Shown here in pieces: positions 17,337 through 25,436 of a stretch of DNA of 43,922 nt (the stretch's first letter is position 1; each line of letters starts with the position of its first letter). The translations under genes and the position numbers were made by a program. The DNA is from JAENVT01 sp031430695 (GTDB lineage Bacteria > Actinomycetota > Acidimicrobiia > Acidimicrobiales > Ilumatobacteraceae): assembly GCA_031430695.1 (NCBI GenBank), contig JANPBZ010000003.1:1-43922 (forward strand), read 5' to 3'. Below the pieces are notes generated by a model that was given only the letters and a program-made list of their open reading frames with translations, had not been told where the DNA came from and did no database searches.

Positions 17337-17632
17337 CAGTCGTCTTGCTGCATCGTGGCCCACAAGCCGTGCTCGTGCAATCGGAAGACGTCGATCTCGG
17401 CTTTCTCGCGTGCGCCGCTCGAGACCACGGCGCGACCCTTCTCGTGCACGTCGAGCATCAACGATGTCGCCTTCTGCAGGCTGTAGCCGAACACCTTCTG
17501 GAACACAAAGGTGACATAGCTCATCAGGTTGATCGGATCGTTCCAGACCAGCACGATCCATGGCCGATCCGGCACGGTTTCGTCATCGATGTCGATCTCG
17601 CCGACCTCGGCGGGAGCGGGCGATGGAGACAT
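17336..17632 (-). CDS. clpS: ATP-dependent Clp protease adaptor ClpS
   Basis: 98 residues. ClpS binds N-degron substrates and delivers them to the Clp ATPase. The family core is complete: P-W-I-V-L-V-W-N-D-P-I-N, V-F-G-Y-S-L-Q-K-A, L-M-L-D-V-H-E-K-G-R-A-V-V-S-S-G, R-E-K-A-E and G-L-W-A-T. The N-degron pocket residues (the N-D of the first motif, and M/H positions) are present. ATG 17632 was chosen because upstream codons are not conserved and CAGAAT lies 6 nt before it. It is the first gene of a two-gene operon with DUF2017 and is divergent from ctaB. Confidence 0.93.
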   Translation of the reverse strand: MSPSPAPAEVGEIDIDDETVPDRPWIVLVWNDPINLMSYVTFVFQKVFGYSLQKATSLMLDVHEKGRAVVSSGAREKAEIDVFRLHEHGLWATMQQDD

Positions 17633-17638
17633 GTTCCC

Positions 17639-17644
17639 ATTCTG
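17639..17644 (-). promoter_or_regulatory. CAGAAT -10-like element, 6 nt before the clpS ATG
   Basis: One mismatch to TAGAAT. The same CAGAAT-6-ATG layout precedes the partial gene at the right edge of the window. Confidence 0.4.
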
Positions 17645-17672
17645 CCGCTTGGCTGGTGTCTTGCGACGCCCG

Positions 17673-17678
17673 TACGAT
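17673..17678 (+). promoter_or_regulatory. TACGAT -10 element for leaderless ctaB
   Basis: TACGAT is followed by 6 nt and then ATG 17685. A TTGGCT at 17649-17654 lies 18 nt upstream and can serve as -35. No ribosome site precedes the ATG. Confidence 0.5.
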
Positions 17679-17684
17679 GATGCG

Positions 17685-18647
17685 ATGGCTGTCGGCGCTC
17701 GCCCCCTCGTTCCCTCACGCTTGGCACCGGCCAGGCTGGGTCGCAACGGCATCGCTCACGGCGCGCGTCGCACGCCCACTACTGCGCTGGGTGGATACGT
17801 TGCTCTGACCAAGCCTCGGATCATCGAGTTGCTGCTCATCACGACGGTGCCGACGATGGTCTTGGCAGAGCGTGGTTGGCCATCGTGGTCACTCGTCGCC
17901 ATCACGTTGCTCGGAGGCACGTTGGCTGCCGGTGGCGCCAACGCGATCAACATGGTCATCGACCGCGACATCGACAAGTTGATGCCGCGCACGCAAGGCC
18001 GTCCGTTGGTCACGGGCCTCATCCAGCCGCGTAACGCATTGATCTTCGCGCTCGTTCTCGAAGCGATCGCGTTCGGGGTGCTGTGGGCGGGCGCCAACCT
18101 GTTGTCTGCTGTGTTGGCGCTCTCGGCGACCCTGTTCTACGTCTTCGTGTACTCGCTGTGGTTGAAGCGCACCAGCACCCAGAACATCGTCATCGGCGGT
18201 GCGGCCGGCGCGGTTCCGGTGCTGGTCGGCTGGGCGGCGGTTCGTAACGACGTGACATGGGCTCCGATCGTGCTGTTCGTCGTGATGTTCCTCTGGACTC
18301 CACCGCACTTCTGGGCACTCGCCATCCGGTATGCCGACGACTATCGGGCGGCCAATGTGCCGATGCTGCCTGCGGTGGCGACGGCCGAGGTCACGGTGCG
18401 CAAGATGGTCGGCTACACGGTGCTGATGGTCGCGTTCACGCTGGTGCTCATCCCTGTGGCCCACCTCGGCGCGATCTACATCATCACCGCCCTGGTCACG
18501 GGAGGTTTGTTTTTGTGGAGCACCGCCGATCTCGGCAAAAACCCCACGCCAGAGCGGTCGATGCGTGTCTTCGGATTCAGCATCACCTACGTCACGTTGT
18601 TGTTCGCTGCAATGACGATCGACGTTCTGGTGCGTTCGGGCATCTGA
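17685..18647 (+). CDS. ctaB: Protoheme IX farnesyltransferase (heme O synthase)
   Basis: 320 residues from ATG 17685. This UbiA-type prenyltransferase adds a farnesyl group to heme B to make heme O, the precursor of heme A for the oxidase downstream. The first Asp-rich motif is N-A-I-N-M-V-I-D-R-D-I-D-K-L-M-P-R-T followed by G-R-P-L-V-T-G. The second region reads Y-A-D-D-Y-R-A-A-N-V-P-M-L-P. Seven to nine helices run between them, including F-L-W-T-P-P-H-F-W-A-L-A. The cytochrome oxidase cluster begins 122 nt later on the same strand, which supports the assignment. Translation is probably leaderless. Confidence 0.95.
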   Translation: MAVGARPLVPSRLAPARLGRNGIAHGARRTPTTALGGYVALTKPRIIELLLITTVPTMVLAERGWPSWSLVAITLLGGTLAAGGANAINMVIDRDIDKLMPRTQGRPLVTGLIQPRNALIFALVLEAIAFGVLWAGANLLSAVLALSATLFYVFVYSLWLKRTSTQNIVIGGAAGAVPVLVGWAAVRNDVTWAPIVLFVVMFLWTPPHFWALAIRYADDYRAANVPMLPAVATAEVTVRKMVGYTVLMVAFTLVLIPVAHLGAIYIITALVTGGLFLWSTADLGKNPTPERSMRVFGFSITYVTLLFAAMTIDVLVRSGI

Positions 18648-18723
18648 GGATTTCCGCCCGCGCGCCGAGCTATGGGTAATCTCGCAGGTGTAATCCAATC
18701 GTCCGTAACCGATCGAGCACTGA

Positions 18724-18749
18724 ATCGGGCGCGCGCATCCGCGCCCGAT
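18724..18749 (+). other. Perfect 10-bp hairpin in the leader of the oxidase operon
   Basis: ATCGGGCGCG pairs with CGCGCCCGAT around a 6-nt loop. It ends 20 nt before ATG 18770 and just before the AAAAGAG ribosome site. No T-tract follows, so it is more likely an mRNA-level or protein-binding element than a terminator of ctaB. Confidence 0.6.
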
Positions 18750-18769
18750 ACGAAAAGAGTTCGCTGTCT

Positions 18770-20389
18770 ATGACCACCATCGATACGCACGCAACAGGCG
18801 CCTCAACTGGCGTCACGGCGTCGCCCAGCGCCCGCACGGTGTCGATAGGCGATTGGTTCACCACCACCGATCACAAGCGCATCGGTCGTCTGTTCATCGC
18901 CGTCTCACTCGTCGCCCTGCTGGGCGTGGTCGTGATTGCAGCATTGCTCGGCGTCGAGCGCATCGACGCCGAAGCGGCGATGTTCGACATCAACTCGATG
19001 GCGCAACTCTTCGCGCTCTATCGCTTCGGCCTCACCTTCGTCGTTCTTGTGCCGCTGCTGCTCGGCATTGCCGTCGCCATCGTCCCGCTGCAACTCGGCG
19101 CCCGCGCCCTCACGTTCCCGCGACTGGCCGCTGCCGGGTTCTGGACCTGGCTCATCGGTGCGGTGCTCGTGGTGATCTCGATCGCGTCCAACGGTGGGCC
19201 CGGCGGCGGCAATCCGCGATTCGTCGGGCTGTTTCTTGTCAGCCACATCGTTTTGCTGCTCGGCCTTGCCGCCGCTGCTGGTTCGTTGGCCACGACTGTG
19301 CTCACGACGCGGGCACCCGGCATGAACATGCGCAGGGTGCCGGTCTTCAGTTGGTCAGTGCTGGTGGGTGCGCTGGGGCTGTTGCTCGTGCTGCCGGCCG
19401 TTCTCGGCGCGCTGATCTACACCTATCTCGACTACCGCTACGGCCGGATCGGATTCGGTGGCAATCAGGCGATCAACGGCTGGATCGGTTTTGGGTTCAG
19501 CCAGCCGGCCTCGTTCGTCTATGTGGTGCCCGTGTTCGGATTCGCCGCCGAAGTCATTGCCGTTGCCAGCGGTCGCAAGCTGCCGATGCGAGGCGTGATC
19601 TTCACCGGTGTCGGCCTCGTCGGACTCAGCGCGGCGCTCGGCGCCGTGCTGCAGCAGCCGGCGGACCTGTCGCGCGATGTCAGCCACCTGTCGGTGGGCC
19701 GTTGGCTCAGCGAGGTGCTGCCGTACGCCTTGTTCAACCTGTTGCCTGTGCTCGGTGGCTTCATCGTGATCGCTCTCGGCGCGGTTGCAATGCGCGGCGG
19801 CCGGCCGCGGATCACGGCGCCGTTGGTGTTCGGCTTGCTCGGGGCATTGATGGTGTTCGTCGGCATGCTCGCCAGTGCCTTGTACTACGTCGGTGACGCC
19901 CAGCTTGGCGGCACGGTGTTCGAAGAGGGTGTGTGGCTCTACATCGTGTACGGCGCCGTGCTCAGCGCGCTCGGCGCGGTCACCTACTGGGGCCCGAAGC
20001 TGTGGGGACGTTCCCTTCCCGACCGGCAGGTGCTGCCACTCGCCGCCCTCGGCTTCATCGCCACCGTGCTGGCGTCGTTGCCGTACCTGGTCGCCGGCTT
20101 CGCCAAGCAACCGGCAGCAGCCAGTGAGTTCGACTACTCGGGTCCACAGAACCTGTGGAACGGTCTTTCCGCTGCCGGGCATGTGTTGATGTTCGTCACG
20201 GTGCTGGCGTTCGTCGGGCTTGCGGTGCGGTCGTTCACCAAGGGCGCCGACGCAGGTGACGATCCGTGGGATGGCCACACCCTCGAGTGGGCGACATCCT
20301 CACCGGCGCCATACGCCAACTTCGCCGACGTGCATACCGTGGCGTCGGCCGAACCGCTGCTCGATCTGAAGCCACGGAAGGACCGCTGA
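18770..20389 (+). CDS. Cytochrome oxidase subunit I paralog lacking all heme and copper ligands
   Basis: 539 residues with about 12 helices. It aligns with the genuine subunit I encoded at 23427 over long conserved stretches: T-D-H-K-R-I-G, V-P-L-Q-L-G-A-R-A-L-T-F-P-R-L, T-R-A-P-G-M-N-M-R-R-V-P-V-F-S-W, and Y-W-G-P-K-L-W-G. Every redox ligand is replaced. The helix II His (His98 in the true copy) is Tyr84. G-H-P-E-V-Y becomes S-Q-P-A-S-F, so the CuB His is Gln245, the gating Glu is Ala247 and the cross-linked Tyr is Phe249. The His pair is missing near residues 292-296, and H-F-H is G-V-W (387-389). It cannot bind heme or CuB. Reading frame and operon position are well kept. A structural or assembly role in the oxidase complex is inference. 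Confidence 0.88.
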   Translation: MTTIDTHATGASTGVTASPSARTVSIGDWFTTTDHKRIGRLFIAVSLVALLGVVVIAALLGVERIDAEAAMFDINSMAQLFALYRFGLTFVVLVPLLLGIAVAIVPLQLGARALTFPRLAAAGFWTWLIGAVLVVISIASNGGPGGGNPRFVGLFLVSHIVLLLGLAAAAGSLATTVLTTRAPGMNMRRVPVFSWSVLVGALGLLLVLPAVLGALIYTYLDYRYGRIGFGGNQAINGWIGFGFSQPASFVYVVPVFGFAAEVIAVASGRKLPMRGVIFTGVGLVGLSAALGAVLQQPADLSRDVSHLSVGRWLSEVLPYALFNLLPVLGGFIVIALGAVAMRGGRPRITAPLVFGLLGALMVFVGMLASALYYVGDAQLGGTVFEEGVWLYIVYGAVLSALGAVTYWGPKLWGRSLPDRQVLPLAALGFIATVLASLPYLVAGFAKQPAAASEFDYSGPQNLWNGLSAAGHVLMFVTVLAFVGLAVRSFTKGADAGDDPWDGHTLEWATSSPAPYANFADVHTVASAEPLLDLKPRKDR

Positions 20390-20979
20390 TGCTCTCCTTG
20401 CCACCTGCCGCAGCCCCTGCCCCGCGACGGCAGATGTTCGTCGGTACCGCGCTCGGCTGTGTTGCCGCCGGCTCCCTGATCGGCGCCATGTTGGCGTTGT
20501 GGATGCGGTTCCGCACCGAGGCCCTCGACGTGACCGACGGTCGATGGGTACCGAAGGGCGTCGATGTGCCGCTGGTGCCGGCAAACACGATGCTGCTGGC
20601 GTTTGTGTTGATCGGGGTCTTCGCTCAATGGGGCGTCTACGCCGCTCGGCGCGATGCCCGCAGCCACACAGCCATGGCGCTCGGCCTCGTCGGTCTCATC
20701 GGGGTGGCCATCGTCAACGCTCAGGCCTACATCTATGCCCGCATGGAGTTGCCGATCACGGGCGACGACGCGACTGCGTTCAACGCGATGTTCTACGCGA
20801 TCACCGGCACGTTCGTGTTGCTCCTCATCATCGGCATCGGCTTCAGCGCCATCACCGCCTTTCGCTACATGGGTGGTCGCACGACCGATCGTGAAATCGT
20901 GTCAGCACATGCCTTGTATTGGTACTTCCTCGGCGCGTTGTTCTTCGCGTTGTGGCTCGTGGTGTACGTGACGAAGTAG
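20389..20979 (+). CDS. Cytochrome oxidase subunit III-like membrane protein (diverged)
   Basis: 196 residues with five predicted helices. ATG 20389 shares a base with the preceding stop (TGATG), so the two are coupled. It resembles subunit III (25429) in overall helix pattern and at the C-terminus: A-L-Y-W-Y-F-L-G-A-L-F-F-A-L-W-L-V-V-Y against L-Y-W-H-F-V-D-I-I-W-I-V-I-F. The canonical G-F-H-G-I-H pair is replaced by G-T-F-V-L-L. Together with the ligand-free subunit I it forms a matching diverged I/III pair. The assignment as a subunit III paralog is moderately sure; it could also be called an unknown membrane protein. Confidence 0.65.
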   Translation: MLSLPPAAAPAPRRQMFVGTALGCVAAGSLIGAMLALWMRFRTEALDVTDGRWVPKGVDVPLVPANTMLLAFVLIGVFAQWGVYAARRDARSHTAMALGLVGLIGVAIVNAQAYIYARMELPITGDDATAFNAMFYAITGTFVLLLIIGIGFSAITAFRYMGGRTTDREIVSAHALYWYFLGALFFALWLVVYVTK

Positions 20980-20993
20980 GCGAAGGGGCGCGA

Positions 20994-22160
20994 ATGTTCA
21001 CCACAGGATCCAAACTCTTCCTCGGGGCCACCGTCTTGTCGATCGTCGCTGCGGTTGTCTTCGGCGTCTCCAAGGGCGGTTCCGACGGCTGGCTCGGCGT
21101 CATCGGCTTGCTCAGCGCGGCGGTGGCGTTTGCTTTCCTGTTCGGCGTCAACTACTACGCCCACGACGGCAACGTGTCGGCGATGTCCGACAACGCCACC
21201 ACCGAGTCGGCAGCTGCCCAGCCACCGGCGGAGCGAAGCATGTGGCCGGCCCTCACCGCCGCAGCGGTCGGCGCCGTCGCCGTCGGCGCCGTCTCGAAAC
21301 CGATCGTGTTCAAGGCCGGCGTCGTACTGTTGTTGGCGGCCGCGGTCGAGTGGATGGTGCACGCCTGGAGCGAGCGAGCCTCTGCCGACCCGGTCTACAA
21401 CGCCGGGCTGCGCAAGCGCATGCTGCACCCGCTCGAGTTTCCGGTGCTTGCCGCCGCCGGCCTCGCCGCGATCATCTACTCGTTCTCGCGCATCATGCTG
21501 TGGATCGACAAGAGCGGCGGCCCGGTGGTGTTCGTGGTCGCCGGCGCGCTGGTGTTGTTCGGCGGCTTCCTGCTCGCTTCGAGGCCGGGTCTCAAGAAGG
21601 GTCTCGTCTCGGGTATGTGCGCGATCGCTGCGCTCGGCCTGGTCAGCACCGGCGCCGTCATGGCAATCGACGGTCAGCGCCCGATCGAAGAACACCCGAC
21701 GACTGCTTCCGACAACGGCGCAGTGTGCGAGTTGGCAGAGGAGGGTTCCGGCCATCAGGCCGAAATCGACGAGCTCGGATCACAGGCGGTGGCCTCGAAA
21801 GCCAGCATCGGCATCACCGTGGTGCTCGAAGACGGCCAGCTCACCGCGCACGAACTCGCTCTCAGCGGTGCACGGAACGTGGTCACGGTGTCGCGTGGCA
21901 ACGTCGTGCAGGTGCTCTTCAAGAACCGTGATCCCGAGAAGCGCCGACTGACCGTCAACATGGGTGAGTTCGAAGAGGACATCAACGGCACCTTGGTCAA
22001 ACAGCGGCCGAAGGTCTGCACAACGCTCGTGCGAGAGGAGAACGGCAGCCAGTTCCTGACATTTGTCCTGCCGAAGCCGACGATCGCCAGCACCCAGCCG
22101 TATACCTTCACCGTGCCCGGAGTCGAAGGCCTCGAGCCGATCGAGATCAGGGTCCCCTAA
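20994..22160 (+). CDS. Polytopic membrane protein with a C-terminal cupredoxin-like domain
   Basis: 388 residues from ATG 20994 with a GAAGGGG ribosome site. Six or so helices (about 8-25, 37-58, 85-125, 150-170, 180-200, 208-228) are followed by a soluble C-terminal domain (about 265-388). That domain has the strand pattern of cupredoxins (I-T-V-V-L-E-D-G-Q-L, V-V-T-V-S-R-G-N-V-V-Q-V-L-F-K-N-R-D). I find no His/Cys/His/Met copper set, only one Cys in K-V-C-T-T-L-V. It lies between the diverged I/III pair and the genuine subunit II gene in the same operon, so a place in the oxidase complex is likely. I do not recognise a named family. Confidence 0.75.
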   Translation: MFTTGSKLFLGATVLSIVAAVVFGVSKGGSDGWLGVIGLLSAAVAFAFLFGVNYYAHDGNVSAMSDNATTESAAAQPPAERSMWPALTAAAVGAVAVGAVSKPIVFKAGVVLLLAAAVEWMVHAWSERASADPVYNAGLRKRMLHPLEFPVLAAAGLAAIIYSFSRIMLWIDKSGGPVVFVVAGALVLFGGFLLASRPGLKKGLVSGMCAIAALGLVSTGAVMAIDGQRPIEEHPTTASDNGAVCELAEEGSGHQAEIDELGSQAVASKASIGITVVLEDGQLTAHELALSGARNVVTVSRGNVVQVLFKNRDPEKRRLTVNMGEFEEDINGTLVKQRPKVCTTLVREENGSQFLTFVLPKPTIASTQPYTFTVPGVEGLEPIEIRVP

Positions 22161-22163
22161 GGG

Positions 22164-23414
22164 ATGAGCGGAGTCGACCAGCGAGTGAGTACCGTGCGAT
22201 TCGTGAAACAGCGATCGTCCATCGGCCTGGCCATCATCGCTGCAGCAGCATTGCTCGGCGGCTGCGCGAGCAACGCTCCGCAAGACACGTGGAAGCCTGC
22301 CGGAGAGAACGCGCAAGACATCCAGAACCTGCAATGGCCAGTGTTCCTGGTCGCCGGCATCGTCGGCGTCATCGTCTTTGCCGTCATCATCTTCGTGGTC
22401 ATTCGCTATCGCGATCGCGGCCAGGAGATGCCGCAACAGACGCACGGCAAGCCCGCTCTCGAGATCGTGCTGACCATTCTCCCGGCCCTGATCCTGATCG
22501 GTGTCGGAATTCCCACGGTCAGCACCGTCTTCTCGCTGGCCAAGTCGGACGACACACAATGCGTTGTCAACGTCACCGGTCAGCAGTGGTGGTGGGAGTA
22601 CGAGTACCCGGTGCAGAACTGCGGCGGTGTCGACATCGCCGAGCCGCTGGTCACCAGCGGCGAACTGGTGATGCCGACCAAGGTGAACGTGTTGCTGCGC
22701 ATCACCAGCAACGATGTCATCCACTCGTACTGGATTCCGAAGCTCAACGGCAAGCGCGATGCTGTGCCGGGGCGCATTCATCCGCTGCGGATGCAGGCCG
22801 ATCGGGCGGGCATCTATGCCGGTCAATGCACCGAGTTCTGCGGCCTCAGCCATGCTCGGATGCGGATGGATGCCGTTGCGCTCGACAACGCCGACTTTGC
22901 GACGTGGGTGGCCAACCAGTTGGAACCCGCCCCCAAGCCGACCGACGATGTCGCCCTGCGAGGCGAGGACAGTTACCGGGCCCAGTGCGCGCGTTGTCAT
23001 CAGGTCAACGGGTTGATGGAGGAGAACGCCGACGGCACCAACTCGGCGAAACCGGTCATCGCGTTTCCCGATCTCTATGTCGTCTCCGGCAATGCGCCCA
23101 ACCTGACGAACCTGATGACCCGCACCACGTTTGCCGGGGCGACGTGGGATCTGCTCACCGACGAGTGCCGCACGACGTTGCGCGACGCCGCTCCCGAAGA
23201 GTTCGGTGCGTTGTACCTCCAGGGCGTCACCCCTGACTGCTTCAACGAGGCCGAACTTCGCGAGTGGATCCGCAACGCTCCGGCGAAGAAGCCGATGTAT
23301 TCCAGCGAGGCAGAGAAGATCGACAACGGCGGAAAGTACCGCGGCATGCCCAATCTCAATCTCACCGACGATCAGATCGACGAGATCGTCGCCTACCTGC
23401 TCGAGCGGAAGTAA
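22164..23414 (+). CDS. ctaC: caa3-type cytochrome oxidase subunit II fused to cytochrome c
   Basis: 416 residues from ATG 22164; GTG 22185 would also leave the signal intact. A lipobox L-L-G-G-C ends the signal near residue 35. Two helices follow, then the CuA domain: V-I-H-S-Y-W-I-P supplies the first His, and C-T-E-F-C-G-L-S-H-A-R-M gives both Cys, the second His and the Met. The C-terminal cytochrome c has C-A-R-C-H and a likely Met ligand in Y-R-G-M-P-N-L. Between them lies an unusually long insertion with two Cys (D-E-C-R and P-D-C-F). The protein passes electrons from c-type cytochromes to subunit I. It is 12 nt upstream of ctaD. Confidence 0.95.
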   Translation: MSGVDQRVSTVRFVKQRSSIGLAIIAAAALLGGCASNAPQDTWKPAGENAQDIQNLQWPVFLVAGIVGVIVFAVIIFVVIRYRDRGQEMPQQTHGKPALEIVLTILPALILIGVGIPTVSTVFSLAKSDDTQCVVNVTGQQWWWEYEYPVQNCGGVDIAEPLVTSGELVMPTKVNVLLRITSNDVIHSYWIPKLNGKRDAVPGRIHPLRMQADRAGIYAGQCTEFCGLSHARMRMDAVALDNADFATWVANQLEPAPKPTDDVALRGEDSYRAQCARCHQVNGLMEENADGTNSAKPVIAFPDLYVVSGNAPNLTNLMTRTTFAGATWDLLTDECRTTLRDAAPEEFGALYLQGVTPDCFNEAELREWIRNAPAKKPMYSSEAEKIDNGGKYRGMPNLNLTDDQIDEIVAYLLERK

Positions 23415-23426
23415 GGAAGATCCCAG

Positions 23427-25436
23427 ATGGCCATCGTCGAACGACCCTCCGCAGTTCCCGCCATCGCAGGCGGAGCATCCCCACAGTTCGTCACCCCAGC
23501 GTCGGCATACGGTGTGTACCGGCGCCCGGTCAACACCACCGGCTGGCGATCGTGGCTGTTCACCGTCGATCACAAGAAGCTCGGCCTGATGTACGGCGTC
23601 TCGGCGATGTTCTTCTTCCTCGTCGGCGGCATCGAGGCGCTGCTCATCCGCACGCAACTGGCAGCACCTGACAACACGGTGCTCAGCGCCAGCCTGTACA
23701 ACCAGATGTTCACCATGCACGCCACGACCATGGTGTTCCTGTTCGTCATGCCGATGGCGGCAGGGTGGGCCAACTACTTCGTGCCGCTGCAGATCGGTGC
23801 TCGCGACGTCGCCTTCCCACGCCTCAACGCGTTCGGTTTCTGGTGCTTCTTGTTCGGCGGCATCTTCTTGAACACCTCGTGGTTCCTCGGCGGCGCTGCT
23901 GACGGCGGCTGGTTCATGTATCAACCCAACGCCAATTCGCTGTTCTCGCCGAGCAACGGCGTCGATTTCTGGTCGCTCGGCCTGCAGATCACCGGTATCG
24001 CCTCGCTCACCGGTGCGATCAACCTCATCGTCACCGTGCTCAACATGCGCGCCCCGGGCATGAGCCTGATGAAGATGCCGATCTTCACGTGGATGATCCT
24101 GGTCGTGCAGTTCCTCCTGGTCTTCGCCATCCCGGTCATCACCGTTGCGTTGTTCCTGCTGATGTTCCAGCGCAACTTCGGGGCCCAGTTCTTCAATGTC
24201 GAGGCCGGCGCCGATCCCCTGCTGTGGCAGCACCTGTTTTGGATTTTCGGCCATCCCGAGGTGTACATCTTGATCTTGCCCAGCTTCGGCATCGTCAGCG
24301 AAGTGCTGCCGGTGTTCAGTCGCAAGCCGTTGTTCGGGTACAAGTTCGTCGTGTTCTCGGGCGCTGCCATCGGCTTCGTCGGCTGGGGTGTGTGGGCCCA
24401 CCACATGTTCTCCAGCGGCCTCGGGCCGGTCAGTGTCGCAGTGTTCTCGGTCAGCACGATGTTGATTGCCATCCCCACCGGCGTGAAGATCGTCAACTGG
24501 ACACTCACCATGTGGGGCGGCAAGATCCACTTCACCACGGCCATGCTGTTCGCCATCGGTCTCATCGTCGAGTTCACCATCGGCGGGCTCTCGGGGGTCA
24601 CGCACTCGGTCTCGCCGTCCGACACCCAGCAGACCGATACGTACTACATCGTCGCCCACTTCCACTACGTGCTGTTCGGCGGAGCCGTGTTCGGTATCTT
24701 CGCCGGCTTCTACTACTGGTGGCCGAAGATGTTCGGCAAGTTGCTCAACGAGACGCTGGGCAAGTGGAACTTCTGGCTCATGGTCATCGGGATGAACCTC
24801 ACCTTCGGGCCTATGCACATCCTCGGTTTGCAGGGTCAACCGCGGCGCATGGTCGTGTGGCCCGAGAAGCTCACGGGCGAGGGCTTCTTCGACCTCGCCT
24901 TCTGGAATCTGGCCGCCAGCGTCGGCTCGTACCTGCTGGCCATCGGCATCTTCTTGTTCCTGGTCAATGTGTGGCACACCACGCGCAAGGGGGCCCCATC
25001 GCCGCTCGACCCGTGGGATGCGCGCAGCCTCGAGTGGCTCACGACCAACCCTCCCAAGGCGCACAACTTCGACGTCGTGCCACACGTGCACGCCCTCGAC
25101 GAGTACTTCCACCTGAAGTACGAAGAGGTCGATACCGACACCGGGCCGCGCCTGGTGAAGGTGCGAACCGCTGAGGAATTGCAGGCCGAGCAAGAGGCCA
25201 ATGCCGACCAGCACATCCACATGCCGTCGCCGTCGTACTGGCCGATGGTGCTGGCAATCGCCCTGCCGATCATGGCCTACGGGATCATCTACACGCACCT
25301 GCTCACGGTCGCCGGCGGTGCCATCTTGTTGCTGGCGATGTTCGCCTGGTCGCTCGAACCATCGGTCGCCGACGACAGCGACTACGACCCACCGGTGCAG
25401 GGTGGGGAACCTGGCAAGGAGCTCGCCAGTGTCTGA
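23427..25436 (+). CDS. ctaD: Cytochrome c oxidase subunit I
   Basis: 669 residues. It holds heme a and the heme a3-CuB centre, reduces oxygen and pumps protons. All ligands are present: His98 (M-H-A-T-T-M), His276/Glu278/Tyr280 (G-H-P-E-V-Y), His325-His326 (A-H-H-M-F) and His411/His413 (H-F-H-Y). Glu278 marks it as an A1-type heme-copper oxidase. Past the usual end there is a polar linker (about 560-610) and two further helices (about 618-650), an extension seen in actinobacterial oxidases that may supply subunit IV-like helices. The stop overlaps the ctaE start, and AAGGAG precedes that start. Confidence 0.97.
   Translation: MAIVERPSAVPAIAGGASPQFVTPASAYGVYRRPVNTTGWRSWLFTVDHKKLGLMYGVSAMFFFLVGGIEALLIRTQLAAPDNTVLSASLYNQMFTMHATTMVFLFVMPMAAGWANYFVPLQIGARDVAFPRLNAFGFWCFLFGGIFLNTSWFLGGAADGGWFMYQPNANSLFSPSNGVDFWSLGLQITGIASLTGAINLIVTVLNMRAPGMSLMKMPIFTWMILVVQFLLVFAIPVITVALFLLMFQRNFGAQFFNVEAGADPLLWQHLFWIFGHPEVYILILPSFGIVSEVLPVFSRKPLFGYKFVVFSGAAIGFVGWGVWAHHMFSSGLGPVSVAVFSVSTMLIAIPTGVKIVNWTLTMWGGKIHFTTAMLFAIGLIVEFTIGGLSGVTHSVSPSDTQQTDTYYIVAHFHYVLFGGAVFGIFAGFYYWWPKMFGKLLNETLGKWNFWLMVIGMNLTFGPMHILGLQGQPRRMVVWPEKLTGEGFFDLAFWNLAASVGSYLLAIGIFLFLVNVWHTTRKGAPSPLDPWDARSLEWLTTNPPKAHNFDVVPHVHALDEYFHLKYEEVDTDTGPRLVKVRTAEELQAEQEANADQHIHMPSPSYWPMVLAIALPIMAYGIIYTHLLTVAGGAILLLAMFAWSLEPSVADDSDYDPPVQGGEPGKELASV

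Noticed and set aside
20389..20979. Reading the subunit III-like gene as a heme- or copper-binding protein
   Set aside because: No paired His or Cys motifs are visible; the similarity lies in the helix pattern and C-terminus of subunit III.
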